Source: Apus apus (Eukaryota > Chordata > Aves > Apodiformes > Apodidae). From it: a stretch of DNA of 64,000 nt. Where the stretch lies: assembly GCF_020740795.1 (NCBI RefSeq), contig NC_067294.1, positions 17,737,001 to 17,801,000 on the forward strand, given 5' to 3'. The translations under genes and the position numbers were made by a program. How positions within the stretch are numbered: position 1 is the stretch's first letter; each line of letters opens with the position of its first letter. Positions 1 through 23,446 of the stretch are shown piece by piece. The notes below the pieces were generated by a model, which made no database searches, had not been told where the DNA came from, and saw only the letters and a program-made list of their open reading frames with translations.

Positions 1-2065
1 AGGGGAGGGAAGCTGCTTGCTGCAGGGTCAGAGGAGCATTTCTGAGCCACCAGAGACCCCACATGTCCTAACGTGGGGCTCTGCACACAGTGGGGACAGA
101 CAGGGGACCAGGAGGAGCCCTTGCAAGGGGGTCCCACCTCGGGGACCGGGGGGGGGCATCCCCAAATAAAATCCCCTGCTCTAGGAAGGGTTGGAACTGG
201 GCTCAGCAAGTACCCAGCCCCTCTGGGGGCTCTGCAGGCAAGGTGGGGATGCTGGAGCACTCACTGCCCTGGCAAACTGGGCTCGAGGAGGGGATGGGGA
301 AGGGTGTGAGACCCAGTGCCTGGGGAAGAGAAGCTGTTCAGAGGGACCAGCATTTCCCCCCACCCCAGACACCCTCCAGCCCCATTCCCAAACCCATATT
401 CCCCCATTCAGCACCTCCCCCAGCTCTGTGGCTCCCGCTACCCCAGAGGGATCCCTAAACACAAGCTGGGAGGCCATGGAGATGCCCCATGGGGCTGGAG
501 CCCCTGAGGATGGGCTCTCTTGGTTCCTGCAAAGCAGGTCCCTGTCCCATCCCTGCCATGCATGGGAGAAAAACACAGCACCTCCCTGGTGGATGAGAGC
601 TGCTCCAGCCCAGAGCTCAGCTAGAAAAGCCTCTCACACCCCCCAGTGCTGCTGGGATGTGTGGCACTGCTCACATCCCTGTGTCCCTGCCAGCTTGGGC
701 ATGACCCGTGGTAAGAACCTAGAGGTGTGGAGCAGGCTGACCCTGGCACGTGGGTGCTCCTCCTGCCCCAAGGTGGGATGGCATCCTGGTCCATCACCGG
801 GGTGGGAGGGGGTGGCTGGGGGGATCCCATAGCCCAAACTCAACAAGCTTACATCTCCAGACACTTCCCGTGGAAATGTCCTTCCATGAAAACGGGAAGA
901 GAAGGGGCTCTGGAAGAGAGAGCAACTGGGGGGAGCCATTTGTGGTTGCCCCATCCCTGGCAGTGCTGAAGGGCAGGTTGGATGGGGCTTGGAGCAACCT
1001 GGGCTGGTGGGAGGTGTCCCTGCCCGTGCAGGGGGGTTGGAACTAGATGGTCTTTATGGTCCCTTCTCACCCAAACCAGTCTGGGATTCTGGGCTTCTCC
1101 ACCCTCTCCTGGGTTCAGCTCCAGAAGGAAGCCTCCTGGAGCCCACCCTGCGAATCCCACCTTCCCCAAAGCCCCCTGAATGCTGCCACCAGCTTGAGTG
1201 ACGGGGAGCAAGGCTGCAGAGGAGGACGTCACACCCCAAACACAACCACCAGCTCGCTGGTAATTAGCAAACGTTTCAAGAGGAGCGACGAGCCGCGGGT
1301 GACAGGCGGGGGTTGCTATTAAAAGCTGCCACGTGTGATCCTTCTCCAAGCCTGCTGACCCCTCCTTACCTGGCAACACGGGGAAGCAGATGCAAACCTG
1401 ACACTAAAGGCCCCAAAGCAAAATTCGGGGTGAGCTTTAATTGCAGCTGAGGCAGGAGTGGAGGAGCCGGGGGGCTGGGGCAGGATGCTGGGTGTCCTCT
1501 CCTCCCACCGCCCCCGGGGGGAGATGCTGGCTGGTGCCTTTGGGTGCTCACCTCCCCGCCACCCTCCTCCCTGACCTTGGCATCACGAGGCACTGGAGGA
1601 GCCCTCGGCACCCTGCCTGGCTCCGGGAGCACTTGCTGAAATGTTAAGGGCTTGTTTGCATCCGGAGGAAGGGAAGTGGGAGCCGAGCCCCGACCTGCCG
1701 GTTGCTCCTTCCGGAGCTGGGGAAGGGCTCATCCACACAGGGAAGCATCCTCGAGTGATCCCTCAGCCTCCCCCCCCCTCCAAAATGCTTCTTTTCAGCC
1801 TCACGCGGCTCTGTTTGGTTTGTTTTCTGGCTGAAAGGCTTTGCAGAGCATCACCAGCCTTAGAGGAGCTGCAGGGTGTGGCTGGGGCAGCGTTTGGAAG
1901 GTGGGTCCTTGCCTTGGACCTGCCCAACCAAGCCCAGGAGGAGCCAGGACACGTGGTGATGGAGCTGGAGGACCTCAGGGCAGCAGCATCCAAGCAGGGA
2001 CGTGGTGGCCTCCAGCCAGTGACACGGGGACTGCCACAGAGCAGGGGCTGAGAGTGGATCTCAGC
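1..2065. other. No gene recognised left of the gap
   Basis: GC-rich unique sequence with one CR1 3' end (about 935-1095). By mammalian synteny RELL2 should lie divergently on this side of HDAC3, but I see no RELL2 coding exon. The open frames here overlap on both strands without splice or codon support. Confidence 0.6.
935..1095 (+). mobile_element. CR1 LINE, 3' end
   Basis: It has gccccatccctggcagtg, then a subfamily-A 3' end with tcccttctcacccaaaccag and a short tail tctgggattctggg. Truncated at 5'. Confidence 0.9.
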
Positions 2066-2165
2066 NNNNNNNNNNNNNNNNNNNNNNNNNNNNNNNNNNN
2101 NNNNNNNNNNNNNNNNNNNNNNNNNNNNNNNNNNNNNNNNNNNNNNNNNNNNNNNNNNNNNNNNN
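2066..2165. other. Assembly gap (100 N)
   Basis: Exactly 100 N, the usual placeholder for a gap of unknown size. Its right edge lies inside a minus-orientation CR1. It could hide HDAC3 exons 1-2 and the promoter. Confidence 0.99.
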
Positions 2166-2400
2166 CCTCCAGTCCCACCCCCCTGCATGGGCAGGGACAC
2201 CTCCCACCAGCCCAGGCTGCTCCAAGCCCCATCCAACCTGCCCTTCAACACTGCCAGGGATGGGGCAGCCACAGCTTCCCTGGGCAACCTGGGCCAGGCT
2301 CTCACCACCCCCAGAGTAAACTCTTTCTTCCTAAGATCTCATCTCCATCTCCCCTCTTCCAGCTTGAAACCATTATTGTCCTGTCTCTCTGGCTTCTTGT
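2166..2400 (-). mobile_element. CR1 LINE, cut by the gap
   Basis: Minus-orientation subfamily A (ccctgcatgggcagggacac and onward). Its 3' end is lost in the N run. Confidence 0.9.
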
Positions 2401-2634
2401 GGAAAAAAGAGCCTCAAGAGGTTCCTGATTCACTTTAGTGCCTTAAGGGGGGGGGAGGGGGTCAGTAATCCCACCTCATACCTGCTCAGTGATTGTCCAG
2501 CTCCTCAAAGCCTTTGTGACCCAACCAGCTCAGCCCAGCTCAGTGCCCTCCAGTGAAAACCTGATCAAACATGTTCAGCATGTAGAGATAATCGAGACAA
2601 AATGTTAAATGAAAATGTCAAAAGAAATGAACTA

Positions 2635-3250
2635 GTTTGGGGATTGTGAACGTGCCCTGGTGGCCAAGGAGGCCAGTGGGGGCCAGTGGGGGGGGGGGCC
2701 TGAAGAAGAGTGTGGCCAGCAGGTCAGGGAGGTTCTCCTGCCTCTCTGCTCTGCCCTGCTGAGGCCCCATCTGGAGAACTGGGTCCAGTTCTGGGCTGCC
2801 CAGTTCAGGAAGGACAAGGAGCTGCTGGAGAGTCCAGCCCAGGGCCCTGAGATGCTGAGGGGGCTGTGAGGAAAGGCTGGGAGAGCTGGGGCTGTTCAGC
2901 TGGAGAGGAGGAGGCTGAGGGGGGATCTGCTCAGTGCTGGGCAATATCTGCAGGGGGTGTCAGGAGGATGGGGCCAGAGTCTTCTCAGGGGTGTCCAGAG
3001 ACAGGACAAGGGGCAATGGGCACAGACTGGAGCACAGGAGGTTGAACCTGAATAGGAGAAAATACTTCTTTGCTGTGAGGGTGACAGAGCCCTGGGACAG
3101 GCTGCCCAGGGAGGCTGTGGAGTCTCCTTCTCTGGAGACATTCCCAACCCAACTGGATGTTCCTGTGGGATCTGCTGCAGGTGACCCTGCTCTGGCAGGA
3201 GGGTTGGACTGGATGATGTTGTGAGGTCCCTTCCAACCCTAGGACTCTAC
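2635..3250 (+). mobile_element. CR1 LINE with C-terminal ORF2 segment
   Basis: About 600 bp of a subfamily-B element. Translation shows the degenerate CR1 ORF2 end ([50 protein letters not shown]). It ends gtcccttccaaccctaggac. Almost identical to the copy at 7245-7915. Confidence 0.95.
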
Positions 3251-4377
3251 CAGTGTGTGGTGCCCTGGTTTGAAGTGTTTCTTTCCCCTGGTGCAAGCAG
3301 GACTGAGCTCTGCTCCTCTCCCAGGAATCCTTGTTCTCTTCTGTGCCCAGTTTTGCAGCCCAGAGGGAAGGAAAAGCTCTTGGGAGCACAGGGTGAGCAA
3401 CTTTGTGCCTTGTGAGACGAGAGCAAGGCAGGAATGCTAAAATCCTTCAACCATCCTGCCCCTTTGGGGTGGCTTTTGCCACACAGATCATGCCACCTAC
3501 ACCTGCTGGTCCTTGTGGGGCAACTTCTTGTGTCTCCTCTTGGCTTCTCCTCCCTCTCAGAGTGGCAGGATTGGTTTAGAGCTGTTCTGGATCATTGAGT
3601 GGTTTAATTCCTGGGCTGACTGGTGTGGTTCCAGGTCTCCTTATCTGATCCAGAGCCTGGGGTGTAGCTGCTGCCTATTGTCTCCTCAGCCCCTGATCTG
3701 TTTGATGTTCCCTGGGGAACTGCCATGACCAGGAATGTTCTTCTGGAAGCTGCAGGCTCCAGCTCCAGGCACTGCTGGCTGTATGGACTGTGTGTGTGTT
3801 TGTGGTGGCTTCATGGGAGTTGCCTCAGGAAAAGAAGGGCAGAGTCCTTCTGTCACGGTCATCATGGTTCATTGGTAGGAAACAGGGGGGGGAAAGAGGC
3901 ACAAAAGTGTCATTCCTTAGAAGCAGGAGGGGTGTTGGGACCCTCCCCCCTCCCCCCTTTTAGTGCTTGTGTGTTCCTCACCCTGCTGCCCCCGTGTGAC
4001 AGTGTGAGCTGGTCCCTTCCCCTGGGAGCCTGAGGTGGATGGCCCAGAGGTGGCTGGAAGGCCTGTGCCCTCAGAGTGCCTGGAGAACTGGATCATGGAT
4101 TGGTTCTGGCAGTCGTGGATGGTTGCAAGGAACTGGTGATGGGGTCAGGCTGTGGAGAAGGTGTGATGAGCTTGTCTGTGGGCTGTGTGCTCACACCTGC
4201 AGCACACGGGAGGGATAAACCATCAGCTGGTGTGATCATGCAGAGCTGTGAGACAGAAACCTGCACGTCCAGCTCAACCAGGCCCTTCTCCAGACTGTCA
4301 TCAGCTTCCCAGGCTCACTCATCCCCACCACCAGCAAAACTATGACCACCTTTGTGCCCTCAAAGACTTGACTAAAT

Positions 4378-4855
4378 AGGAAGACATGGAGCTCCTGGAG
4401 AGAGTCCAGAGGAGGCCCCGGAGATGATGGGAGGGCTGGAGCAGCTCTGCTCTGGAGCCAGGCTGGGAGAGTTGGGGTGTTCAGCCTGGAGAAGAGAAGG
4501 CTCCAGGGAGACCTGAGAGCACCTTCCAGTGCCTGAAGGGGCTCCAGGAAAGCTGGGGAGGGGCTTGGGACAAGGGCAGGGAGGGAGAGGACAAGGGGGG
4601 ATGGATTAAAACTGGCAGAGGGGAGATTGAGGTGAGACATGAGGAGGAAATTCTTTGGTGTGAGGGTGGTGAGACCCTGGCCCAGGTTGCCCAGGGAAGC
4701 TGTGGCTGCCCCATCCCTGGCAGTGTTGAGGGGCAGGTTGGATGGGGCTTGGAGCAACCTGGGCTGGTGGGAGGTGTCCCTGCCCATGCCTGGGGTGGGA
4801 CTGGGTGATCTTTAAGGTCCCTTCCAACCCAAATCATTCCATGACTTGATGAAAT
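4378..4855 (+). mobile_element. CR1 LINE, subfamily A
   Basis: It starts near ggagctcctggagagagtcc and ends cccttccaacccaaatcattccatgac. Confidence 0.93.
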
Positions 4856-5592
4856 ACTGGGTGTGATGCCCCAAACCCCCTTCAAGGTCACTTCTCAAGC
4901 ACTTGAGAACTGGGCAGTGTTAAAATTCAAATTGTATCCCTGTGAGCACAGGAGAGCAGGATGACACCAGTAGTTTCAATCCTGGTTTGTTTACAGTGTC
5001 TTCTCCACCAGGTGGGCAACGAGAAGGTGCAAGATCCAACCTGCTGGCAATAATCTTCCTGCTTTTTATTTTTTAGGGCAAAATCTTGACCAGCCAAACA
5101 AGTGGGGCAGAGGGAAGAGCTGGATCTCAGCTGCTTTGTAGCTGCCCATGGGTTCTGGGCAGCTTTGTCACCCTCTGCACTGCTCAAGTGCTGGTGTTGG
5201 GCACAGGCTCAGGTTCCAGCTCTCCCAGTGCCACCACATCCCCCTCTGTGGTGAGAAACTTGAGGACTGAGGCAAAGCAAACAGAAGCTCAGCTGCCCCA
5301 AAACTCAAACACAGTGTTTAGTTTTGAAGGCAGGTGCTAACCTGGACCAGTGGGACAGTTTCCTGATGCAATATCTGACATCACTTCAGCGTGTTCAACC
5401 ACCAGAAAATCTTCCCTGGGGAATTAGTGTCATTTCCTGGTGAAATGACATCCAGCTGCCCTGACCTGTTGTGCAGGTGAGCCTGGAGTGTGCTCAGGGC
5501 ACGAGGGGTCTGGGCAGCATTTGGTGTTCAGGTTTGTACTGTAGCTTCCCTGGAGTTGGGCTTTTCCTTGCAGAAAGGGCAAAAAGCAGCAT

Positions 5593-5698
5593 CTGAGCAC
5601 CTGGGCTGGTGAGAGGTGTCCCTGCCCATGCAGCTAGCTTGGAGCTGGATGATCTTGAAGGTCCCTTCCAACCCAAACCATCCCATCATTCTGTGACA
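5593..5698 (+). mobile_element. CR1 LINE, short 3' fragment
   Basis: It begins at gagcacctgggctggtgag and ends cccttccaacccaaaccatc followed by ccatcattctgtgac. Confidence 0.88.
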
Positions 5699-7244
5699 TC
5701 CCTCCTAAATGCCATATCCACATCTGGACCAGGCAGTGGGCAGAGCTTGAAGCTTTGCCACATTTTTTTTGGTCTCAAAACCCTTTTCTTGGGATTGTCA
5801 CTTCTGAGAGACACCAGTGGTGAAGCTGAGAACCACAGAGGAAGCTTCACCTGGAGCAGCCAGTGACCAGCAGAGTTACAACCAAACCAAACTGGGGATG
5901 AGGGTCAGTTGGGACTATGAAAGATCCTGCTGGTGTCGTGGTTCCATCCTTCTCCTCCCAATCAGAGGCCTTTCCCAGCTTGTCCATGGCTCTAGTGCCT
6001 AAGGATGCAGCAGACCAAGGCTTGATGTGGCTGGAAGAGGGAGGCTGGTCCTGCTCCTTGCTTTCCCTGCTCCTCTGCTGCCTCTGGAAGCTGGTGGATC
6101 CCAGGGTGGAGTGGTGCAATAACTCTGGGAAAGGCAGGAGAGTTTTCTGCAGAGCCAGCAGGATGAGGCAACGGGTGGAGGGGCTGAGAGCCAGAGCTTG
6201 GGAAGGAGGGTGGGATTGCTGAGAGCAGGCTGGAAGGGGGCAGGTTTCTCCTGCCAGCAGATGAGTCAGTCTTGAAGCTTTTTGGCCTGTTGTGTTTTTT
6301 TTTTTTTCCTCCCCTTTGTTTTTTGAATCACTTGCCCCTCCTTTTTGTGTCAGAACCTCTTGAGTATCCAGTGAGAGCTGTTTTTTCTCCATGAGGGTCC
6401 TTGAACCTTGGTTCTGGTTGTGTTTGAGGTTGTCAGCTGTCTGGATTCCTGGGAGGTACCCATGCAGAGGGAACAGGTCCTACCTCCACCCTTAGCAGCT
6501 GCACTAAGGGCTCATGTTTGTGAGTTTCCTCCTCCTCACTGGAGTTGTTGGAGGCAGCAGCCCCTGAGAAACACCAAACCCAGGGCATCCATGTGGAAAA
6601 ACCACTGTGTCACATGGAGACCAAGTCAGGAAGGGAGACACCGTGTTTGTCAGGGTGTTTTGTGTCTCTGACAATGAACATGTTTCCCACTTAACCCAAA
6701 AAAAAACCAGGCTCCTTGCTGCAGTTGCCCTTAAAACCTTTCCCTTTGGAGACAAACTCCTGCACCTTCCTGTTTTATTTTCACGTTCCACCTTTTCCAC
6801 CAAGTCTGTGCTTTAAGGAAGAGAAACTGGGAAGCACAAAAAACCATCTCCTGGTTGTGGTGTAACTTGAATTTCCTCTTGCCAGGTGCCTGGAGTTACT
6901 GTTTAACTCCCTGTAAGGCTGAGGTATGTGCATCCTGTGCCAACCTGGCAAGCCTGGATCATCACAAGATCTTGTGTTTCAATCCATCTGGTTCCCTCAC
7001 CATCTTTTGCTGCTTTTCCAAAGGAAACAAAACTTGTGCAACTCTTCCATCTGTCTGGGAGCTGTCTCCAAAATATCCTGAACCTATCAGGCTGGCAAGT
7101 CTGGCAGAAGGACTGAAGCCATCCCAGGATCCAGGGATTAAAGTGATCTGGAAGGGAGTGAGAAGGGAATGGTGCCCTCCAGTGAAGGAGAAGCTGGAGT
7201 TCCAACTCAGCTGGTTTATTTTGCTGGCTTCCCCATGGATCAGT

Positions 7245-7915
7245 ATAGGTTGGGGGTGACCTACTGAAGAGCAGCTCTGGGGAGAAGGACCTGGGGGTCC
7301 TGGTGGACCACAGGCTGACCATGAGCCAGCAATGTGCCCTGGTGGCTGAGAAGGTGACCTGGGGGAAGAGTGTGGCCAGCAGGTCAGGGAGGGTCTCCTG
7401 CCTCTCTGCTCTGCCCTGCTGAGGACCCATCTGGAGAACTGGGTCCAGTTCTGGGCTGCCCAGCTCAGGAAGGACAAGGAGCTGCTGGAGAGTCCAGCCC
7501 AGGGCCCTGAGATGCTGAGGGGGCTGTGAGGAAAGGCTGGGAGAGCTGGGGCTGTTCAGCTGGAGAGGAGGAGGCTGAGGGGGGATCTGCTCAGTGCTGG
7601 GCAATATCTGCAGGGGGTGGCAGGAGGATGGGGCCAGAGTCTTCTCAGGGGTGTCCAGAGACAGGACAAGGGGCAATGGGCACAAACTGGAGCACAGGAG
7701 GTTGAACCTGAATAGGAGAAAATGCTTCTTTGCTGTGAGGGTGACAGAGCCCTGGGACAGGCACCCAGGGAGGCTGTGGAGTCTCCTTCTCTGGAGACAT
7801 TCCCAGCCCACCTGGATGTGTTCCTGTGGGATCTGCTGCAGGTGACCTGCTCTGGCAGGAGGGTTGGACTGGATGATGTTCAGAGGTCCCTTCCAACCCT
7901 TGACCACTCTGTGGC
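7245..7915 (+). mobile_element. CR1 LINE with C-terminal ORF2 segment
   Basis: The longest upstream piece. It covers the region encoding the [11 protein letters not shown]-like segment and ends cccttccaacccttgaccac. Near identity with 2635-3250. Confidence 0.95.
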
Positions 7916-8182
7916 TACCCAAGGTGGGGGTGCATGTGCAGGGGGGAAGGAAGGGACCTGAGGCAAGAGCTGTGGTGATCACAAGAGGCAGGAGGTGGGT
8001 TTGTGGCTGAAGGTGCCAGGTGGGCAGGAAGGCAGGGTCTGAGGAGCAATGAGTGGAACTGCAGTGATCACCAGTGTCAGGAACTCAACAGACTGCAAGG
8101 TTTTCTGACTTACTTCCTGCAGGTCTTTTGTCAGTTAGCTTGAGGTACCTTCCAGCCAAAACCTGAGTGTTATGGGACATGA

Positions 8183-18971
<10,789 letters not shown>

Positions 18972-20085
18972 GGGCTCTGCTGAGGGGCTTTGGACTCTGG
19001 TGGGGGCCCACACTGGACCTTGGTGCAGTTCCCGGGGTGGTGTAGGAGCCAGTTAGCCCTCCCTTCATGTTTGATTGCTTGTGGTGGCAGCAGAGACAGC
19101 ACCACTGCAGGCTTCTGCTCCTGGAGAGGCAGAGAGCAGGGAAATCGGTTCCTGTGTCACGGTTCAAGTTTCACCTCCCTGGGAAATGAAAATTCAAGGA
19201 GAGCTGGAATTGTGCTGTGTACTGGCTGGTGGCTGCCAGCAGGGCCTGACCAGAGTTGGGGCAGTCACTCCTGGAGCTCCCTTGCAGGCTTCTGCCAGCA
19301 GGGTTGGAGCTGGAGCACCCATGCCTACCATCTTTGCCTCTCCTCAGCAGCAACCCTGGACACACCCTGCACCCCCAGCCCTCCACTCAGGTACCCAGTG
19401 GATTGTCCTCTGAACCCTGCACTGAGGGTTGCTTCCTGATGTCTCTTCTAACCATCTGATGCTCCACAGCTCCAGGAAAACCATTTGAGAAGACAAGGCC
19501 AGCTGTGGGATGGGTGTTGGGAGTGGCCTGGGAGCAGCTTGGGGGAGCAGGTTGGAAGAATGTTCCCAGAACAGAATCTTGGTTATTCCCCTTCTACTCA
19601 ATTTTGTGTTCACAAACAAGTACTGCAGCCCTTCCCAAGCTGGACCTAACTTCCCTGTTCCCTTTATTTTTGGAGAGGCTAAAAATCACTGTGGAACAGA
19701 GGTTTGGCTGCCAAGGCCAGTACATAGTGTGTCTTGCCCCTCTTGTAGCTTCCAGCTGTGTTTTCCAAGTTCACACGTGGCCCCCTCTGTCTGTTAGCAA
19801 GAGATCTGGGCTGCTCCCTCCAAGTGGGAACCCTTCTCTCTTGACATGCCCAGGAGACATCTCTGCCTGTGGTGAGGGAAGCTGCTTCCTCCACATCCTG
19901 TCTTGCCCTCACACAGCAGAGATTCCTCTTGGCCATCCCTCAAATCCCAAATTTTGCTGCTCCTTCTGAGTCATCACCTGGTACCTGTTGTGGTTTGGGG
20001 AGGCAGGAGGGGTTGAGCCTCTCTCTGTACTGTTCTGTTTGTTTACTGATGTCTTTAAACATTAAAAGAAGAGGCAGTTATTTTT
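18972..20085 (+). other. HDAC3: HDAC3 3' untranslated region
   Basis: About 1.1 kb between the stop codon and the poly(A) signal at 20061. It is free of CR1 and of simple repeats, unlike the sequence on either side, which is consistent with a retained UTR. The 3' end is inferred. Confidence 0.8.
20061..20066 (+). terminator. HDAC3: HDAC3 poly(A) signal ATTAAA
   Basis: ATTAAA followed about 35 bases later by a GU-rich stretch (tgttgttcgtctgtttcgtg), the usual layout of a cleavage/polyadenylation site. It is the first good signal after the HDAC3 stop. Confidence 0.75.
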
Positions 20086-20464
20086 CTTACCTGACCTGTT
20101 GTTCGTCTGTTTCGTGCTCACACCTCAAGGTGGATTTGTTTTGGGGTTTGGTTTTTGGTGAGGGTTTTGTGGGGGTGTTTTTTGAACTAGCTAGGAACCA
20201 AGTTCAGGCTGTAAAGATTGATTTGATTTCTCTGTCTTCCTTACAGTTGTGCTTTTGCACTGCTGCAGAGCTGTCAAACAGGGAGCACCACCCTTGCTAT
20301 CTGACCTTGCTGGAGCTGTGTTAGACAAATGTATCCCTGGCATCCACCTGGCATGGGTGCCTGGTGCCAGGGTAGGACCAGGGTGAGCTGAAACCCCTTG
20401 CACCCACCCAGGTACCCCCACCAGGCCAGCACACCTGCACTCCTGGCATTTGAGAGCACACAGT

Positions 20465-20640
20465 TAGAATCCAAGAATCATTTTGGTTGGAAAAGACTTT
20501 TAGGCTTGAGTCCAACCACTCCCCCAGCCCTGCCAAGGCCACCACTAACCCATGTTCCTCAGCACCACATCTACAAGGCTTTGAAATCTCACTGGTTCTT
20601 ACCCCCTCTCCTTCCTCCTGGGTCATCAGGTAGATGTTGG
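20465..20640 (-). mobile_element. Older CR1 LINE fragment
   Basis: Reverse orientation: gaatccaagaatcattttgg, gagtccaaccactcccccag. A different, more diverged subfamily. Confidence 0.8.
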
Positions 20641-21607
20641 AGCCCTCACCCCTGGTCTCTCTGCTCTCTTGAACATCTCTCTGTCTGTTAAACATTTATG
20701 GAGCTGTGTCCCCCTTTGCACCCGAGGCAGGAGAGCAGCAGGACCTGGGGAGGGCCAGAGTTCCTGCCCACCCTGCCTGCAGCTCCAGGCCCTGCCCTGG
20801 GGAGGGGACTTGGCCCTGCCCAGAGGACCCAGTTGGGACTGTGTTATGTCCCAGTGCCCTGTGGCTGTGCAGGAGAGAGGCTGGAGGGAAGAGCTTGGGA
20901 GGTGATTCACACAGATATCCTCATGTCCCTTAAAAAGTTGGGAGAAAAGGCTCATGGCTTTGAGCTTGGTCAGGGAAGAGACTGGTTTGGTCATCAGAGA
21001 AACATGGCAGGGCACAGTGAGGGCAGCAGCACAGAGGGTTCCCCAGCAGGTCCCAGCAGGAGATGTTTGTGCTCTGCATGTGACCCTTTTCCTCAGGCCT
21101 GCTCCCTAAATTCTCTCTCCTTCAGCCTTGGGGTGTTTGCTCTGATCTCCAGAAAGCTGTCAGATGGACTCCTGAGCACCACGAGTGCTCTGCAAGGCCT
21201 CAGCTCAGCAGTTCACCTGCTCTGCTCCACATCTGGACACAGGACTAAGGTGGCTGAAGGCCTTGGGAGGCCCAGGGGAGCAGGAGCTTTGGCTGCTGCA
21301 CTTGCAGGCACAGACACAGCCCGGGCTGGGCATCCCCCTGCCAAGCTGGGGTGCAGTGTGGCTGTGGTGGGGTTGTCTTCTCCTAAATCCTGCTGCTGGG
21401 AGTGAACGTCAGTGTTGGAGCAGAGCAGGGGCTGCCCTGGTGGTGGCACCAGCTGCAGGGACAGCAAGATGTCACTTCAAAGGCCAGTTTCTGCTGCTTT
21501 ATTACCAGCAGCTCCTTGCTCTGCTGATGTGTTTTATCCCCAAACGTCAGTCCCAGCAGCTGCTGGTACCTGTGTGTCCCCTCTTGTGCTTTCTAAGTTG
21601 AAGGCTG

Positions 21608-21820
21608 TTTTTCATAAAATCCCAGACTGGTTTGGGTTGGAAGGGACCTTCAAGATCATCTAGGGACACCTCCCACCAGCCCAGGCTGCTCCAAGCCCCA
21701 TCCAACCTGCCCTTCAACACTGCCAGGGATGGGGCAGCCACAGCTTCCCTGGGCAGCCTGTCCCAGGGTCTCCCCACCCTCCTCGTGAAGAATTTCCTCC
21801 TGATGTTTTCTGAGGGTCCC
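21608..21820 (-). mobile_element. CR1 LINE, subfamily A
   Basis: Reverse copy with a small internal deletion (gatcatctagggacacctcc skips the usual dinucleotide-rich block). Confidence 0.92.
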
Positions 21821-23446
21821 ATTTGGTTATTTTTGTACCTCATTTCCAAACTTCATGCTGTCTCCAGGCCTTGGGATTCTGGCAAAGAGTTTCCTGCTGG
21901 GACAGAATTCCCCTGGCTTGAAGGGCAGTCCTGAGGTGTCACCTGCAGGTGGGTGTTGCTGTGCTGTCCCTGCAGGGGTTGGGGACAGGTTGGGGGCCAC
22001 TGGATCTCCCTGCAGAGGGCTGGGGTGCTGCTGGTCCCCAAGGGATGGTGGGGACCTTTGGGCAGGTTCAGCTCTTCCCATCCCAGCCCTTGTGGTCACG
22101 GGGCAAGAGCTGCTGGTGGGCACCAGGTGGCAGCTGGAGCTCGGGGTTCTGCAGGGAGCCTTGCTGTCCTGCTGCTGCTCCAGAGCCTGTCCCAGGGAAG
22201 GGCAGGGCTGGGGGTGGGAGTTTGGGGGAGCAGGGTCCTGGCAGTGCCAAGGGGGGGAGGTGTGGGGGTGCCTGTGCCTTCAGGACTCAGTAGCTGTAGC
22301 TTCTCTTTTCCTCCAGCACCCACGTGGGCTGTGCCAACACTGACTGAGGAGCAGTGACCAGGGCCAGAACCTTCTCTCTTCCTCTGCTGCCCAGGAATAT
22401 TCTTGGGGGGAAAAAAATTGAAGGTCTGGCCTCAAACATGGGAGCTGGTAAATCCTGGATCCCAAATGTCTGCTGAGGAGAATGGATGCAGGAACTCCCC
22501 AGGTGTCCTTCCAGTATCACAGAATGGCTTGAATTCCGAGGATTCTCTGGAGTTCTCAGGTCCTGCTCCAAGCAGGCCTAACCTGAAAGCTGGACACTTC
22601 TCAGGGCCTTTTGGATTCCTTTTTCTTGAGTCTCTTGTAGCACAGGAACTCCCCCAGCTCTCTAGACCTACCTGGGCTCCTTCTCTGGTGCTCAACTGCC
22701 CTCGTGGAAACAATTCTCCTTATACCAAGGCAGGATTTCCCTTGTTGGAGCTGGTGGCTGTGGCTTCTTAACGTTTTCCCTCCTCTTTCTTCCTCATTTC
22801 TCCTGGCATGATGCTTGGGAGGACACACCAACAGCACCAGTGAACTTTGGTGGGACTTTGGGACCAGTTCTGGTGGGAAGCTGGATGTTCTTTTGCTGTT
22901 TGAAGGACACCAACCTGTTTGGAGGGCTTGCTCCCTGGATCTTCTAAGTGTTTCATCCCTCCAGAAGAGGATCCACTCCCTGGATCCTGCCCCATGAGAA
23001 GGTTTTCTACCAGTTCCCTGGGGTTCCTAGAAACCCAAGTCACTCCTCAAGGCCCCTGGGTGTTCTGTGTGCACAGCTCCAGTGGTGGCTGCTCCAGGAG
23101 GGGTTGGTACCTCCCTGCTCTTTCCCATCCCCACGTGTCAAGAGTCTGGAGAGAGGAACCAGGACCAGCTCAGAACCTTTCTGTAGCACAGCTGTCTCTT
23201 TCAGAAGTTGTGTTCCTCTGGCAGCAGGTGGTGGTGGTGCCTGTGCAGCTCAGACTGACCTGTCCTTACCCTTTTGGGCAAGAAGCACTTTTCCTGCCAT
23301 CTTTGTCCTGCCCTTGCAGTGCCCTCCCCAGGGCTCCTGGTGCCCAACTCAGGGGCAGGAGACATCCTGGTGCAGAAGTTTTGAGGTGGAGGTGACGTTT
23401 CTAACAGAGGATTTGTAGAGAAGTCAGTGGGAGTGAGATGGGGCCA

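Noticed and set aside
6903-7982. 359-residue minus-strand frame
   Set aside because: It reads the CR1 at 7245-7915 antisense; the repeat's own coding sense is +.
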